This document shows, in pieces, positions 8,294-16,601 of a stretch of 64,000 bases of DNA. Made by a program: the position numbers and the translations under genes. Origin of the DNA: Pseudooceanicola marinus (lineage in GTDB: Bacteria > Pseudomonadota > Alphaproteobacteria > Rhodobacterales > Rhodobacteraceae). The stretch is from positions 124,001-188,000 of the forward strand of contig NZ_JAIVMC010000004.1 in the NCBI RefSeq assembly GCF_020177265.1, read 5' to 3'. Each line of letters starts with the position of its first letter. The stretch's first letter is position 1. The notes beneath the pieces were generated by a model. That model saw nothing but the letters and a program-made list of their open reading frames with translations, ran no database searches and was not told where the DNA came from.

Positions 8294-9171
8294 CTTGGGC
8301 AGACCTGCGCAAAGTGGCGGGCCACTTCGGCGCGGGGCGCGAACCAGACGCCCGGGGTGCCCGCGACCTCTTCCAGGAAGTTGCGGATGCCTTCGAACCG
8401 TGCGGGCTGGCCCGAGATGCGGTTGTGCAGCGAGATGGTCATCAGCCGGGGCGAGCGGGCGCTTTCGCGCAGCAAGGTCCGGAAGGCCGACCAGAGGTAG
8501 GCGTGGAAATCGCCCGGCGTCGGCAGCTTGGCGGTGGCCAGGCGGTTGTCGTTCAGGGTGAAGGTATGGGGCACCACCAGGCGACCTTCGGTCCAGTATG
8601 GTAAATCGTCTGCATAGCCGTCTGCATCGTAGATCAGACAGGGGTGATCGGCTAGAAGCATACGGGTGCGTTCGGATGCGGCATAGCGGCATTGCCAGCC
8701 CGTGGGGGCGCGGCCCGTGGCGGCGGTGATGCCCTCGACGGCGGCGGCGATGGCGGCGCGTTCCTCGGCCTCGGTCATCAGGAAATGGCGCTGAAAGCGG
8801 TTGCCATGGGCGCAGATGTCCCAGCCTTTTTCGGCGATGAACCCCGCCGCCTCGGGGTTGCGCGCCAGGGCCTGGGCGCAGGCACCGATCGTGGGGGGGA
8901 TGTCAAAATCTTCGAACATCTCGGCCAGCCGCCAGAACCCCGCGCGGCTGCCGTATTCAAACAGGCTTTCGGCCACCAGATCGCGTTGGCCCAGGGGCAC
9001 CTCGCCCGGGATGGCGTCGGTCAGGGCCAGCTCGGTGGCCGGATCGCCGTCGGGGATCGAAGGCTCGGCGCCCTCTTCGAAGTTCAGCACCACGACCACC
9101 GCCAGACCGGCGCCGCCGGGCCAACGGAAGTCGGGCTTCACCCGCCCGTATCCGACGAAATCGCGCGTCAT
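8290..9171 (-). CDS. Polysaccharide-deacetylase-family protein, PuuE (allantoinase)-like
   Basis: A 293-residue NodB-fold protein. It shows the PuuE-type sequence series VVLNFEEGAE near the N-terminus, DGD, a LFEYGSRAGFWRL block and the metal-site segment WDICAHGNRF. Members of this branch hydrolyse cyclic amides or N-acyl groups (metal-independent allantoinase PuuE, cyclic imidases) rather than polysaccharides, and there is no signal peptide here. I start it at the ATG of MTRDFVGYG, which overlaps the amidase stop. It probably opens a cyclic amide/imide or removes an N-acyl group in the same pathway as its amidase and amidohydrolase neighbours. Confidence 0.85.
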   Translation of the reverse strand: MTRDFVGYGRVKPDFRWPGGAGLAVVVVLNFEEGAEPSIPDGDPATELALTDAIPGEVPLGQRDLVAESLFEYGSRAGFWRLAEMFEDFDIPPTIGACAQALARNPEAAGFIAEKGWDICAHGNRFQRHFLMTEAEERAAIAAAVEGITAATGRAPTGWQCRYAASERTRMLLADHPCLIYDADGYADDLPYWTEGRLVVPHTFTLNDNRLATAKLPTPGDFHAYLWSAFRTLLRESARSPRLMTISLHNRISGQPARFEGIRNFLEEVAGTPGVWFAPRAEVARHFAQVCPR

Positions 9172-10355
9172 GCGGTGCCCTCTGGCAGTTGCGCGAAGAT
9201 CTCGGCGGCGATGGCCAGCAGCCGTTCCTCGCCACGCGGGCCGGCGATGAAGGACAGGCCCACGGGCACGCCCTCGACCGTGGTCGCGGGGATGTTCAGC
9301 TGCGGCAGCCGGGTCAGCGAGGCGACGCAGGTCAGCGCCAGGGTCTTTTCGCGGAACTCGATCAGCTGTTCCAGACCGCCCCCCACTTCGGGCGGCAGGT
9401 CGTGGGCCGTGGGAATGCACAGCACGCCGTCGCCGCCCAACAGGTCCACCATGTAGCCGGTCAGCGCATCGCGCCAGATCGTCGCCGGGGCGATGTCGGC
9501 GGCGGTGACGGTGCTGGCCAGTTCCATACGCTGGGCGATGGAGGCCGAGACCTGCCGCCCGGGCTGCGCCGCCCAGGTGCCCAGGGTGGCGTGCAGGTCG
9601 CCCAGTTGCAGCGGGCGGAAGGTCTCCAGCCAGTGCTCGACCCCGCCGCGATACAGATCGACCTCGGTCGTGGTCAGTGCCTGCGCCAGCGGCGCCAGCG
9701 CCTCGGCCACCCGCGCATTGGGAATGGCGAAGGCATCGCGGGCCAGCATCAGCCGGGTCGCCGACAGGGGTTTCGGGGCACCGAAATAGGCCTCGCCCAC
9801 GCGCGACATCACCTCGGGCGTGCGGGCCATCCAGCCCACGGTGTCGAAGCTGGGCGCCATGGCCATGACGCCCGCCACCGACAGCCGCCCGAAGGTGGTG
9901 CGCAGCCCGAAGATGCCGCAGAAACTGCCCGGCACGCGGACCGAGCCGCCTGTGTCGGTGCCGAGCGCAAAATCCACCAGCCCCCCCGCCACGGCCGAAG
10001 CCGAGCCGGAGGAAGAGCCCCCCGGCACGCGGGACGGCGCGCGGGGGTTGATGGGGGTACCGTAGAACTCATTGTCACCGAACATCCCGCAGGCGACTTC
10101 GTCGGTATGGGTCTTGCCCAGACAGAGCGCGCCGGCGGCCAGCGGCACCTGCACCGCAGGTGCTGTGGCGGCGGCCACCACCCCAGCTTTCAGCCGGTCG
10201 GGATTGCCGCAGGCGGTGACGCTGCCTGCGATGTCGAACAGATCCTTCACGGCGAAGGTCAGGTCCGACAGCGGGCCGGTCTCCGCCGCCCGGAAGGGCG
10301 CCGGGGAATGGCCGACGAAGGCTGCGCGGCGGAGCGTTTCGGCGTCCATGCTCAC
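9168..10355 (-). CDS. Amidase (amidase-signature family)
   Basis: A 395-residue amidase-signature hydrolase. The Ser-cisSer-Lys triad is recognisable: Lys37 in FAVKDLFD, the cis-Ser within PGGSSSGSAS (residues 112-119) and the nucleophile Ser138 in TDTGGSVRVP. It hydrolyses a linear amide to acid plus ammonia or amine. The predicted start is a GTG at 10355-10353 that overlaps the upstream TGA, the same coupling used throughout this series; an ATG two codons in (10349) is the alternative. With about 395 residues it is at the short end of the family, like AtzF-, biuret- or indoleacetamide-type amidases. Confidence 0.88.
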   Translation of the reverse strand: MSMDAETLRRAAFVGHSPAPFRAAETGPLSDLTFAVKDLFDIAGSVTACGNPDRLKAGVVAAATAPAVQVPLAAGALCLGKTHTDEVACGMFGDNEFYGTPINPRAPSRVPGGSSSGSASAVAGGLVDFALGTDTGGSVRVPGSFCGIFGLRTTFGRLSVAGVMAMAPSFDTVGWMARTPEVMSRVGEAYFGAPKPLSATRLMLARDAFAIPNARVAEALAPLAQALTTTEVDLYRGGVEHWLETFRPLQLGDLHATLGTWAAQPGRQVSASIAQRMELASTVTAADIAPATIWRDALTGYMVDLLGGDGVLCIPTAHDLPPEVGGGLEQLIEFREKTLALTCVASLTRLPQLNIPATTVEGVPVGLSFIAGPRGEERLLAIAAEIFAQLPEGTA

Positions 10356-11836
10356 TCTGCCGCCGCCTTGGCCAGCAGGTTGTCGACCTCCAGGTCATAG
10401 GTGCCCATGAAGCCGTCGACGCGCGATTTCACCTCGTCCCAGTCGAAGAAGCGGAAGGAGTTGCCACGGATCACGAACTGGGCGCCCGAGTAGAACATCT
10501 CGTACTGCAAGTGGCGCGAGCCGAACTCGGATCCGACCGCGTCCCAGGCCAGTTTCATCAGCTTCACCCGGTCATGGCTGTCCATCACGGGCGAGCGTTG
10601 CGTGCGGCCGATGATGTCTGCGGTTTCGGGGCTGGCGAAGTCGAGATCCGACGAAGGCACCATGATCATGCCACCGCCCGACAAGATGCGGATCGCCTCG
10701 ACCACTTCCGGATAGGTCGTCTGGGCGATGACCTGCGCGGTGACGAGGATCGAGCGGTCGGGGACGTAGTATTTCCCGTATTGCTCGCCCTTCGCCTCCA
10801 TCGCCAGCACCAAGGCATCCATGTTCTGGACCTTGGCGGCGATCAGGCCCAGCTGTTCGCGTACCTGCGGATAGCCGATGATGTTGTTGGTCTCGGCGAT
10901 CTTGCGCGCCAGGCCCAGCAGGAAGTGAAGTTTTTGCGTCAGGCGGATCATGCATTGGTAGTTCTGCATGACGTGACCGCGCGTCTGGTGCCACTGCGCC
11001 TGCGCCAGCTTCAGGTCGCGGAACATGAAGACCCGTTCCCAGGGCACCTTCACATCGTCGAAGACGACCACGGCGTCGTTCTCGTCGAAACGGGCGGAGA
11101 GCGGGTAGTCGAAGGTCGAGGTGGCGCTGGCCTCGTAGCTGCGGCGCGACAGCATCTTCAGGCCCTTCGTGCCAAGCGGCATCGTCAGGGTGAAGGCGTA
11201 ATCCTCATCGCCCGGTTGCAGCGGCGTGATGCCCGACACCATGATCTCGTTCGCGACGATGCCCGAGGTGGCCAGCATCTTGGCGCCGCGGATCGTCACG
11301 CCTTCGCTGTCCTCGTCGACGATGCGCGCGACCAGGTCGCGGTCGGCCTGACCGGCGGCGGATTTCGCCTTGTCCGCCTGCGGGTTGATGATGACGTAGC
11401 TGAGGTACAGGTCATTGTCGCGCACGTAGTCGAAGTAATCGGCCAGGGCGGCGGAGCGTTTGGGGTCGGCGGCCTCGTAGACGTCCAGGCCCATGCGGAA
11501 GCCCACGAAGGTGGAGGCGACGTGATCGGGCGAGCGGCCCATCATGCCGCAGGTCAGGGCCGACCATTCCTCGATCGCCTTGCGACGCTCGACCAGTTCG
11601 GCATGGGTGGTGGGCATCATCCAGGACTTGTTGATCCGCTTGCCGGTCTTGGGCGAGGCGAATGTCATCCGGTCCTGGTTCTCGGGCGCGGCCTGGTAAT
11701 CATAGAGCGCGCAGGCCGAAGCGACGGCGCCACGAAAGGCGGGGTCGGTGTTGATATCCGCGACGCGTTTGCCGTCGAGGTAGATACAGCGGTCGTCCTG
11801 AAGCGAGGCGAGGTGGTCGGCACCGTTCTTGGGCAT
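10352..11836 (-). CDS. HpaB-family flavin-dependent monooxygenase (4-hydroxyphenylacetate 3-hydroxylase-like)
   Basis: A 494-residue oxygenase component. Family blocks are clear: IYLDGKRVADINTDPAFRG at the N-terminus, CGMMGRSPDHV, NDLYLSYVIINPQADKAK, GAKMLATSGIVANEIMV and the C-terminal GSRHLQYEMFYSG. These enzymes use FADH2 from a separate reductase to hydroxylate or cleave aromatic and N-heteroaromatic rings. No flavin reductase gene is seen in the window, so one must be supplied elsewhere. The stop overlaps the amidase start. A 228-bp gap separates it from the gene upstream, so a second promoter may lie there. Confidence 0.9.
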   Translation of the reverse strand: MPKNGADHLASLQDDRCIYLDGKRVADINTDPAFRGAVASACALYDYQAAPENQDRMTFASPKTGKRINKSWMMPTTHAELVERRKAIEEWSALTCGMMGRSPDHVASTFVGFRMGLDVYEAADPKRSAALADYFDYVRDNDLYLSYVIINPQADKAKSAAGQADRDLVARIVDEDSEGVTIRGAKMLATSGIVANEIMVSGITPLQPGDEDYAFTLTMPLGTKGLKMLSRRSYEASATSTFDYPLSARFDENDAVVVFDDVKVPWERVFMFRDLKLAQAQWHQTRGHVMQNYQCMIRLTQKLHFLLGLARKIAETNNIIGYPQVREQLGLIAAKVQNMDALVLAMEAKGEQYGKYYVPDRSILVTAQVIAQTTYPEVVEAIRILSGGGMIMVPSSDLDFASPETADIIGRTQRSPVMDSHDRVKLMKLAWDAVGSEFGSRHLQYEMFYSGAQFVIRGNSFRFFDWDEVKSRVDGFMGTYDLEVDNLLAKAAAE

Positions 11837-12064
11837 CTTGGGTCTCCGGTCTGGCGGCGCAGGGGGAATCTGATCCTGCGATGCACCGCGGAAGGGGTGT
11901 GGTCTGGGGTCCGTGGCCCCGTCTCCTATCGCCCTTTTTCGGGTCAGGCTCCGGGTCTCGGGTCAGGGTGGAAAGCGGACTTTCCAGGGTCAATCCCGGC
12001 GGGGCGGCCCCGCAGGGACAGGCATCGTCGGGCGCAGGTCCGGCCATGCGGCCCGCGCCACTGG
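11837..12064. other. 228-bp gap inside the catabolic series, with a small inverted repeat
   Basis: This is the only sizeable gap between 6.1 and 15.5 kb on the minus strand. A 7-bp inverted repeat (tggaaag at 11969-11975, ctttcca at 11980-11986) sits in its middle. No clear -10/-35 pair or coding frame was recognised; it may hold a promoter or a processing/attenuation site. Confidence 0.35.
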
Positions 12065-13048
12065 TCAGGTCGCCAGCATGTCGGCGTCGAACATGTCTTC
12101 GGGGGTCATGTTGGTCTTCAGCAGACCTTCCTCGCCCATGTAGCGGATGATCGCCTGCAACGTGTCGCGGTTGCGGGCGAAGCCGCCGGACCAGTAGCCT
12201 TGGCCGAGGCGTCTTTCGGTGTCCAGCAGGGCCTCCAGCTGCCAGGGCAGCATCGTCTTCAGCACGCCGGAGTGGTAGATCTGGTCACGCGCCATCTGCT
12301 GCGCGTCGTTCAGCGCGGTGAACAGGCGACGGGTCAGGCCCGGGTGGGCTTCGGCGATGGTGCGCTTGACCGCGAAGATGTGCATCGGCGGCAGGATCCC
12401 GGTCTTCGCATAGAAGGCGGTTTCCGTCTCGCGCGGGTCCTCGTAGAGGCGGGTCACCGGGCAATCGGGGTCGAAGGGATCCCAGGTCGAGGGCGCCGCG
12501 GCGGTATAAAGCGCGTCGATCTTGCCCTCGGCCAGCATCCGGGCCAGCCCGCCCTCGTCATCGGCATGGACGATCTCGAAATCCGCCGGGTATTGCTGCG
12601 GGTGCTCATCGCCGCTGCGGCCGAACTCCAGCCCGTTGGTGACGTAGATGGGCGCGCGCATCGGCAGGCCGTAATGTTCGTCGAAGATGCCGCGCAGCCA
12701 GACGGCGGCGGCCATGTCCCAGATCGGGATGCCGACGCGTTTGCCGGCCAGATCGGCGGGCGAGGTCAGCCCCGCCGCGCGGTTCACGAAGACGCAGGAA
12801 AAGCGGAAGTGCCGCGAGGGGAAGATCGGCACCGCCAAGTAGCGGCGCGGCCCTTCCAGATCGCGCAGGTAGGTGGCCAGCGGATATTCGGCAGCGTCGT
12901 AGACGTGGCGCGCGCATTGCAGGTTGAACAGTTCCTGCACCGGGTGGGTGTGCCAGGTGGCCGCGACCCCGTCGATGCGGATCTCGTCGTTGATCAGCGG
13001 GCGCAGGCGGTCGTTGTCGGAGGAGCCGATGGTCAGCGACAGGGTCAT
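12065..13048 (-). CDS. 4,5-dihydroxyphthalate decarboxylase (Pht5)-like protein
   Basis: A 327-residue protein with no signal peptide. It starts with LTIGSSDNDRLRPLIND and has YDAAEYPLATYLRD, VAVPIFPSRHFRFSC-type and LAGKRVGIPIWDMAAAVWLRG segments, all typical of the Pht5/4,5-dihydroxyphthalate decarboxylase group. That group shares the fold of periplasmic binding proteins, but this copy appears cytoplasmic and is encoded among enzymes, which argues for catalysis. The ATG overlaps the stop of the ArcS-motif gene. Decarboxylation of a dihydroxylated aromatic acid made by the nearby hydroxylases is a reasonable guess, not shown. Confidence 0.8.
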   Translation of the reverse strand: MTLSLTIGSSDNDRLRPLINDEIRIDGVAATWHTHPVQELFNLQCARHVYDAAEYPLATYLRDLEGPRRYLAVPIFPSRHFRFSCVFVNRAAGLTSPADLAGKRVGIPIWDMAAAVWLRGIFDEHYGLPMRAPIYVTNGLEFGRSGDEHPQQYPADFEIVHADDEGGLARMLAEGKIDALYTAAAPSTWDPFDPDCPVTRLYEDPRETETAFYAKTGILPPMHIFAVKRTIAEAHPGLTRRLFTALNDAQQMARDQIYHSGVLKTMLPWQLEALLDTERRLGQGYWSGGFARNRDTLQAIIRYMGEEGLLKTNMTPEDMFDADMLAT

Positions 13049-14079
13049 GCGTCTTCCTTTTCCAGGATGTTCTCGACCAAGACGTCCAGCAGTTCCGGCA
13101 GGGCCAGCGGCGTCGCGTTCGCCCCGCCGCGCGACCAGTGGCTGCCGACGCGGTCGGGCGTGGTGCCCAGGCGCTTGGCCAGCCGCGCGATCGCGTCGGT
13201 GCAGTCCTCGGCCAGGGGCAGGCAGGTGATCTTCAGCGGATCGGGCAGCAGGTCATTGGCGCCGATGAAGGCCAGGTTGCGCCCCGCGACCTTCTTCGAG
13301 GCCGGCACGCCATGGGCCTTGCGCGCGCCCTTCTCCAGCACGAAGGACCGGTGGGTCAGCCCCGGCGCCACCCAGGAAATGCGCGCGTCGTAGAATCCGC
13401 CGATCCGTTCCATCGCCTTGGCCAGCAGGCGGGCCATTTCGTTGTGCATCTCGACATAGGCGCGTTTTTCATTGTCGCCCCAGGCCCATTTCGACGGGCC
13501 GACCTGAACCGCCGTGCTGTCCCCGCGCCAGGGCGAGACGGCATTGCCGCGCTTCTCGAAAAGCCCCGGATCGTCATAGGCATGGCAGGGCGAGGGCTTG
13601 CCCTCGTAGCCGGTGATCGTCTCGTAAGGGACCAGCGCCATGGGTTCGGAAATCACCGCGCGGTGAATGTAGGTGCCCTTGCCGTCACTGAGGATCGACA
13701 CGTCGAGCAGCTCCTGCGGATCGTCGGGACCCAGTCGCGCGCACAGCTCCTGCGCCAGGGGCTGGCGGGCGACGGGACGGAACCCTTCGTCATGCAGGCG
13801 GCGGTTGATCGCCCGGTGTTCGGTCGAGAAGGGATAGGGTTTCGTCGCCGTGCAGGGCATCATCAGCAGCACCTTGCGCCCGCCCTCGGGCAGGGGCGGC
13901 ATGTAGCGTTCCGTGACGAACTCGATCCAGTCGGCAATGCGCGGATGCGACAGCGAGTCCATGTTGTCCTGGGGGGAATAAAGGCACAGCTCTGGGTCGA
14001 GCTCATAAGGCGCCTGGATCTTCTCCTGCGACTGGAGGAAGCGGGCGGCCTTGTCTTCGACGATGACCTGGTTCGACAT
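13045..14079 (-). CDS. DUF5591-like protein with the archaeosine synthase motif
   Basis: A 344-residue protein containing, at residues 75-88, PCTATKPYPFSTEH. This is an exact fit to PC-x3-KPY-x2-S-x2-H, which I recall as the signature of archaeal archaeosine synthase ArcS, where a lysine is added to a tRNA-bound nitrile. A later EPMALVPYE segment also resembles that domain. No tRNA-guanine transglycosylase or PUA domain is present, so tRNA modification is unlikely. The start ATG follows a strong AGGAGG that overlaps the TAG stop of the monooxygenase gene, so the two are coupled. It sits among ring-degradation enzymes; addition to or cleavage at a C-N centre is possible. The function is unknown. 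Confidence 0.78.
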   Translation of the reverse strand: MSNQVIVEDKAARFLQSQEKIQAPYELDPELCLYSPQDNMDSLSHPRIADWIEFVTERYMPPLPEGGRKVLLMMPCTATKPYPFSTEHRAINRRLHDEGFRPVARQPLAQELCARLGPDDPQELLDVSILSDGKGTYIHRAVISEPMALVPYETITGYEGKPSPCHAYDDPGLFEKRGNAVSPWRGDSTAVQVGPSKWAWGDNEKRAYVEMHNEMARLLAKAMERIGGFYDARISWVAPGLTHRSFVLEKGARKAHGVPASKKVAGRNLAFIGANDLLPDPLKITCLPLAEDCTDAIARLAKRLGTTPDRVGSHWSRGGANATPLALPELLDVLVENILEKEDA

Positions 14080-14088
14080 GGGATCCTC

Positions 14089-15531
14089 CTAGATGGTTTC
14101 CGGCGTCAGATGGGGCAGGGGGGCGGTTTCGGGGCGCAGCTCGGGCTCGTCATAGGCGCGCAGGGTCGCCAGATGATCGGCCGCGTCCTCGGTGAACAGC
14201 TGGCGGGTGATGCCGCGTACGACCCGTTCGGCGCCAAACTTCAGCGCCGAGATCCCGGCGGAGCAGCCCTGGGAGACCATGGCGGCGAAGGTATAGCAGT
14301 AGTGGCGCGCCAGCACGGCGTCGGAGACGGCATCGCGGCCCTGGAACTGGAAGGCATCGCCCAGGTAGGGATAGGCGCCCAGCCCGTAGGCCTCGGGCCC
14401 GGCGGCGGGGGCAAACCGATCGGCCCAGGTGGCGATGCCGGGGGCCAGGCGGGCCAGTTCGGGGCGCAGGGTCGGGTCGATGGCCATGCCGGTTCCGACG
14501 ATCAGGAAATCCGCGTCAAAGCTGCCCTGGGGCGTGGCGATCTGCACCTTCCCATCCACGTGCGCCAGGGCGGTGAAGGGGCTGTCGTAATGGATGCCGA
14601 AGCTCTGCCAGACATGGCAGCGGTTGAAGGTGTCCTGCGGCGGCGGCTGGTTCATGCGGAAGATGGTCTGCATGAACTCCCACTTCGTCGCATCGTCCAG
14701 ATCGGGGAAATGGCGCAGGAAGCCGGTGTATTCCATCCAGCGGTAGGGGTTCACCGGCGGCAGTTTCGGGCGCCGCACGAACAGATCCACCTTGGCCGCG
14801 CCCGCCTCCAGCGCGCAGGCGGCATTGTCGAAGGCCGAGGCGCCGCCGCCCAGCACCGCCACCCGCTTGCCCGCCAGGGCGGCAAAGTCGATGGTCTCGG
14901 CGGTATGGGCGTAAAGGGTGTCGGGCAGGGCGTCGCGGACGAACTCGGGCACCGCCCAGGCGCCGGTGGCCTCGATGCCGGGCGCCAGCACCACGGCGCG
15001 GGCGTAGTCGACGCTTTCGTGCCCGTCACGGTCGCGCAGGCGGATGGCGGTAATGCCTCCCTCCAGCGGCTCCAGGTCCACGACCTCCACCCCGTGAAAG
15101 ACCGGCTGGCCGACAATGCCCGCAACCCAGCCCAGGTAGTCCTGCCATTGCGCCTTCGGGATCTTGTCCAGTACCTCCCAGGCGGCATCGCCGTAGCGGG
15201 CGCGATACCAGGCCTCGGGGGTCAGGGCGGGGATGCCCATCTCGGGGCCGGAGACGTGTTTCGGCGTGCGCAGCGTCTGCATCCGCGCGTAGGAGGTCCA
15301 GGGGCCAGCCTCGCCGGGGCGGTTGCGGTCATAGAGGCGGATATTGGTGACATTCTCGCGCATCAGGCCGAAGGCGATCGACAGGCCCGACTGGCCGCCG
15401 CCGACAATCGCCACGTCCAGCACCGGCTGGCCCTTGTACTGGCGCGGCGTGACCCAGGGTCTGCGGGGATAGGACAGCGCATCAATCTGCGCCTGCGCGG
15501 CCGCGGCCAGCGCATTCAGCGGGTCTGACAT
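14089..15531 (-). CDS. FAD-dependent NAD(P)H oxidoreductase, flavin-containing monooxygenase type
   Basis: A 480-residue protein with two dinucleotide-binding motifs: FAD site AIVGGGQSGL (about residues 41-50) and NAD(P)H site VAVLGGGASAFDNA near residue 225. A TPKHVSGPE segment and the overall layout match class B flavin monooxygenases and Baeyer-Villiger-like enzymes. I start it at the ATG preceded by AGGAG five bases upstream; a GTG two codons earlier would sit inside that ribosome site. It is the first gene of the long minus-strand series. Oxygenation of the imported substrate or of a later ketone intermediate is the expected role. Confidence 0.87.
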   Translation of the reverse strand: MSDPLNALAAAAQAQIDALSYPRRPWVTPRQYKGQPVLDVAIVGGGQSGLSIAFGLMRENVTNIRLYDRNRPGEAGPWTSYARMQTLRTPKHVSGPEMGIPALTPEAWYRARYGDAAWEVLDKIPKAQWQDYLGWVAGIVGQPVFHGVEVVDLEPLEGGITAIRLRDRDGHESVDYARAVVLAPGIEATGAWAVPEFVRDALPDTLYAHTAETIDFAALAGKRVAVLGGGASAFDNAACALEAGAAKVDLFVRRPKLPPVNPYRWMEYTGFLRHFPDLDDATKWEFMQTIFRMNQPPPQDTFNRCHVWQSFGIHYDSPFTALAHVDGKVQIATPQGSFDADFLIVGTGMAIDPTLRPELARLAPGIATWADRFAPAAGPEAYGLGAYPYLGDAFQFQGRDAVSDAVLARHYCYTFAAMVSQGCSAGISALKFGAERVVRGITRQLFTEDAADHLATLRAYDEPELRPETAPLPHLTPETI

Positions 15532-15725
15532 GGACACTCCTGATCAGGACGTTTGACGCCCCGCGCAGGGGCGCCGCACGGCCGGACCCGATTTTCCGGT
15601 TGCCACGGCCTTTGCCTGTCAGATTTCCACGTTCCGACCCGCCGGTCAGCGCCCTTGGCGCGCTTTGCCAGTGGAGCAAAGAAAAACCGCGCCCCTGTCC
15701 GCCGCCCTGCCTATTTCGTGACCGT

Positions 15726-16463
15726 TCAGGCCGGGCTGTCGGGCCCGTTCGGCGCCTCTGCCGGGTCCATGTCGCGGGTCAGCAACAGTTCCCGCGACTG
15801 CGACGCGAACTCGCGACGCCACAGGATGGCGCAGGTGGTCAGGGTCGCGGCCAGCAGGCCCCAGGGGCCCAGGAACCAGCCGGTCGCGGCCATGGCGAAA
15901 TAGATCGACCGCAGCCCCCGGTTGAAGCTGCGCGCGGCGAAGATGTTGATCTGCGCCGCCTTCTGCGCCCGCGGCATGGCGCGCGGATCGGTCGGTTCGT
16001 TCGGGATCGCGCCCATCAACACGCCGCAATAGCCGAACAGGCGGTTGGCCCAGACGAACTTCAGGAAGGCGTTGACCATGAACAGCAACACCAGGATCAG
16101 CTTGATTTCCCAGAAGACTTCGGAGCTGCGGTCGATCACGCCCAGGTCGCTGACGACCCCGCGCAGCTGGTCGGAATTGCCCAGGAGGGCCAAAGTGCCG
16201 CCGATGGCGATCAGCGTGGAGGAGGCAAAGAAGGAGCTGTTGGCGCGCAGCATGCCCAGGATCTGGCTGTCGACGATGCGGTTGCCGCGTTCGATCGTCA
16301 TGCGCAGCCATTCGCGGCGGTTCTCGGCCATCAGGATCGACACCGAGGGGCGCGGCCCGGGGTGTTCGATCCGCCAGCCGATCCCCAGCCAGCCGGCCAG
16401 GATCAGCACCACGGCGGCGGCGTCTGCGGTGGAAAACAGGGTCAGGACATCGCTCATCGTCAT
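15726..16463 (-). CDS. DUF599 family membrane protein
   Basis: A 245-residue protein with about four membrane helices: one at the N-terminus (AAVVLILAGWLGIGW), two in the middle (FFASSTLIAIGGTLALLG and LILVLLFMVNAFLKFVW) and one near the C-terminus. The ILMAENRREWL and ARSFNRGLRSIYFA segments are typical of DUF599 proteins of alphaproteobacteria, whose role is not known. The first of two close ATG codons is chosen because an AGGTAG lies five bases before it. It is divergent from glcD; nothing ties it functionally to glycolate oxidation. Confidence 0.83.
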   Translation of the reverse strand: MTMSDVLTLFSTADAAAVVLILAGWLGIGWRIEHPGPRPSVSILMAENRREWLRMTIERGNRIVDSQILGMLRANSSFFASSTLIAIGGTLALLGNSDQLRGVVSDLGVIDRSSEVFWEIKLILVLLFMVNAFLKFVWANRLFGYCGVLMGAIPNEPTDPRAMPRAQKAAQINIFAARSFNRGLRSIYFAMAATGWFLGPWGLLAATLTTCAILWRREFASQSRELLLTRDMDPAEAPNGPDSPA

Positions 16464-16531
16464 GCCGCTACCTAGCCGTGGGACGCGGCGTCTGGCTATC
16501 GAAAAATGGCGCTGGATATTTCTGGCAAGAA

Positions 16532-16554
16532 ATTGGTTCAAAAATCTTACCAAT
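16532..16554. promoter_or_regulatory. Inverted repeat ATTGGT-N11-ACCAAT upstream of glcD
   Basis: Perfect 6-bp arms at 16532-16537 and 16549-16554 lie in an unusually AT-rich stretch 48 bp before glcD. The arms match half-sites of GntR/FadR-type regulators such as PdhR and GlcC, but the spacer (11 bp) is longer than the usual 3-4 bp, so regulator identity is uncertain. Confidence 0.45.
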
Positions 16555-16601
16555 CCTGATATTCCCGGGCCAGCGATCCGCGGACCAAGGGGAGGAGAGC
16601 C

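Noticed and set aside
10511-13393. A 960-codon plus-strand open frame antisense to the HpaB-like and Pht5-like genes
   Set aside because: Translation is rich in His, Arg, Gly and Gln with no domain. It mirrors codon bias of the real minus-strand genes, as usual in GC-rich DNA.
13138-15528. A 796-codon plus-strand frame over the ArcS-motif and monooxygenase genes
   Set aside because: No recognisable motif; low-complexity His/Gly/Arg composition; the opposite strand has clear enzymes with ribosome sites.
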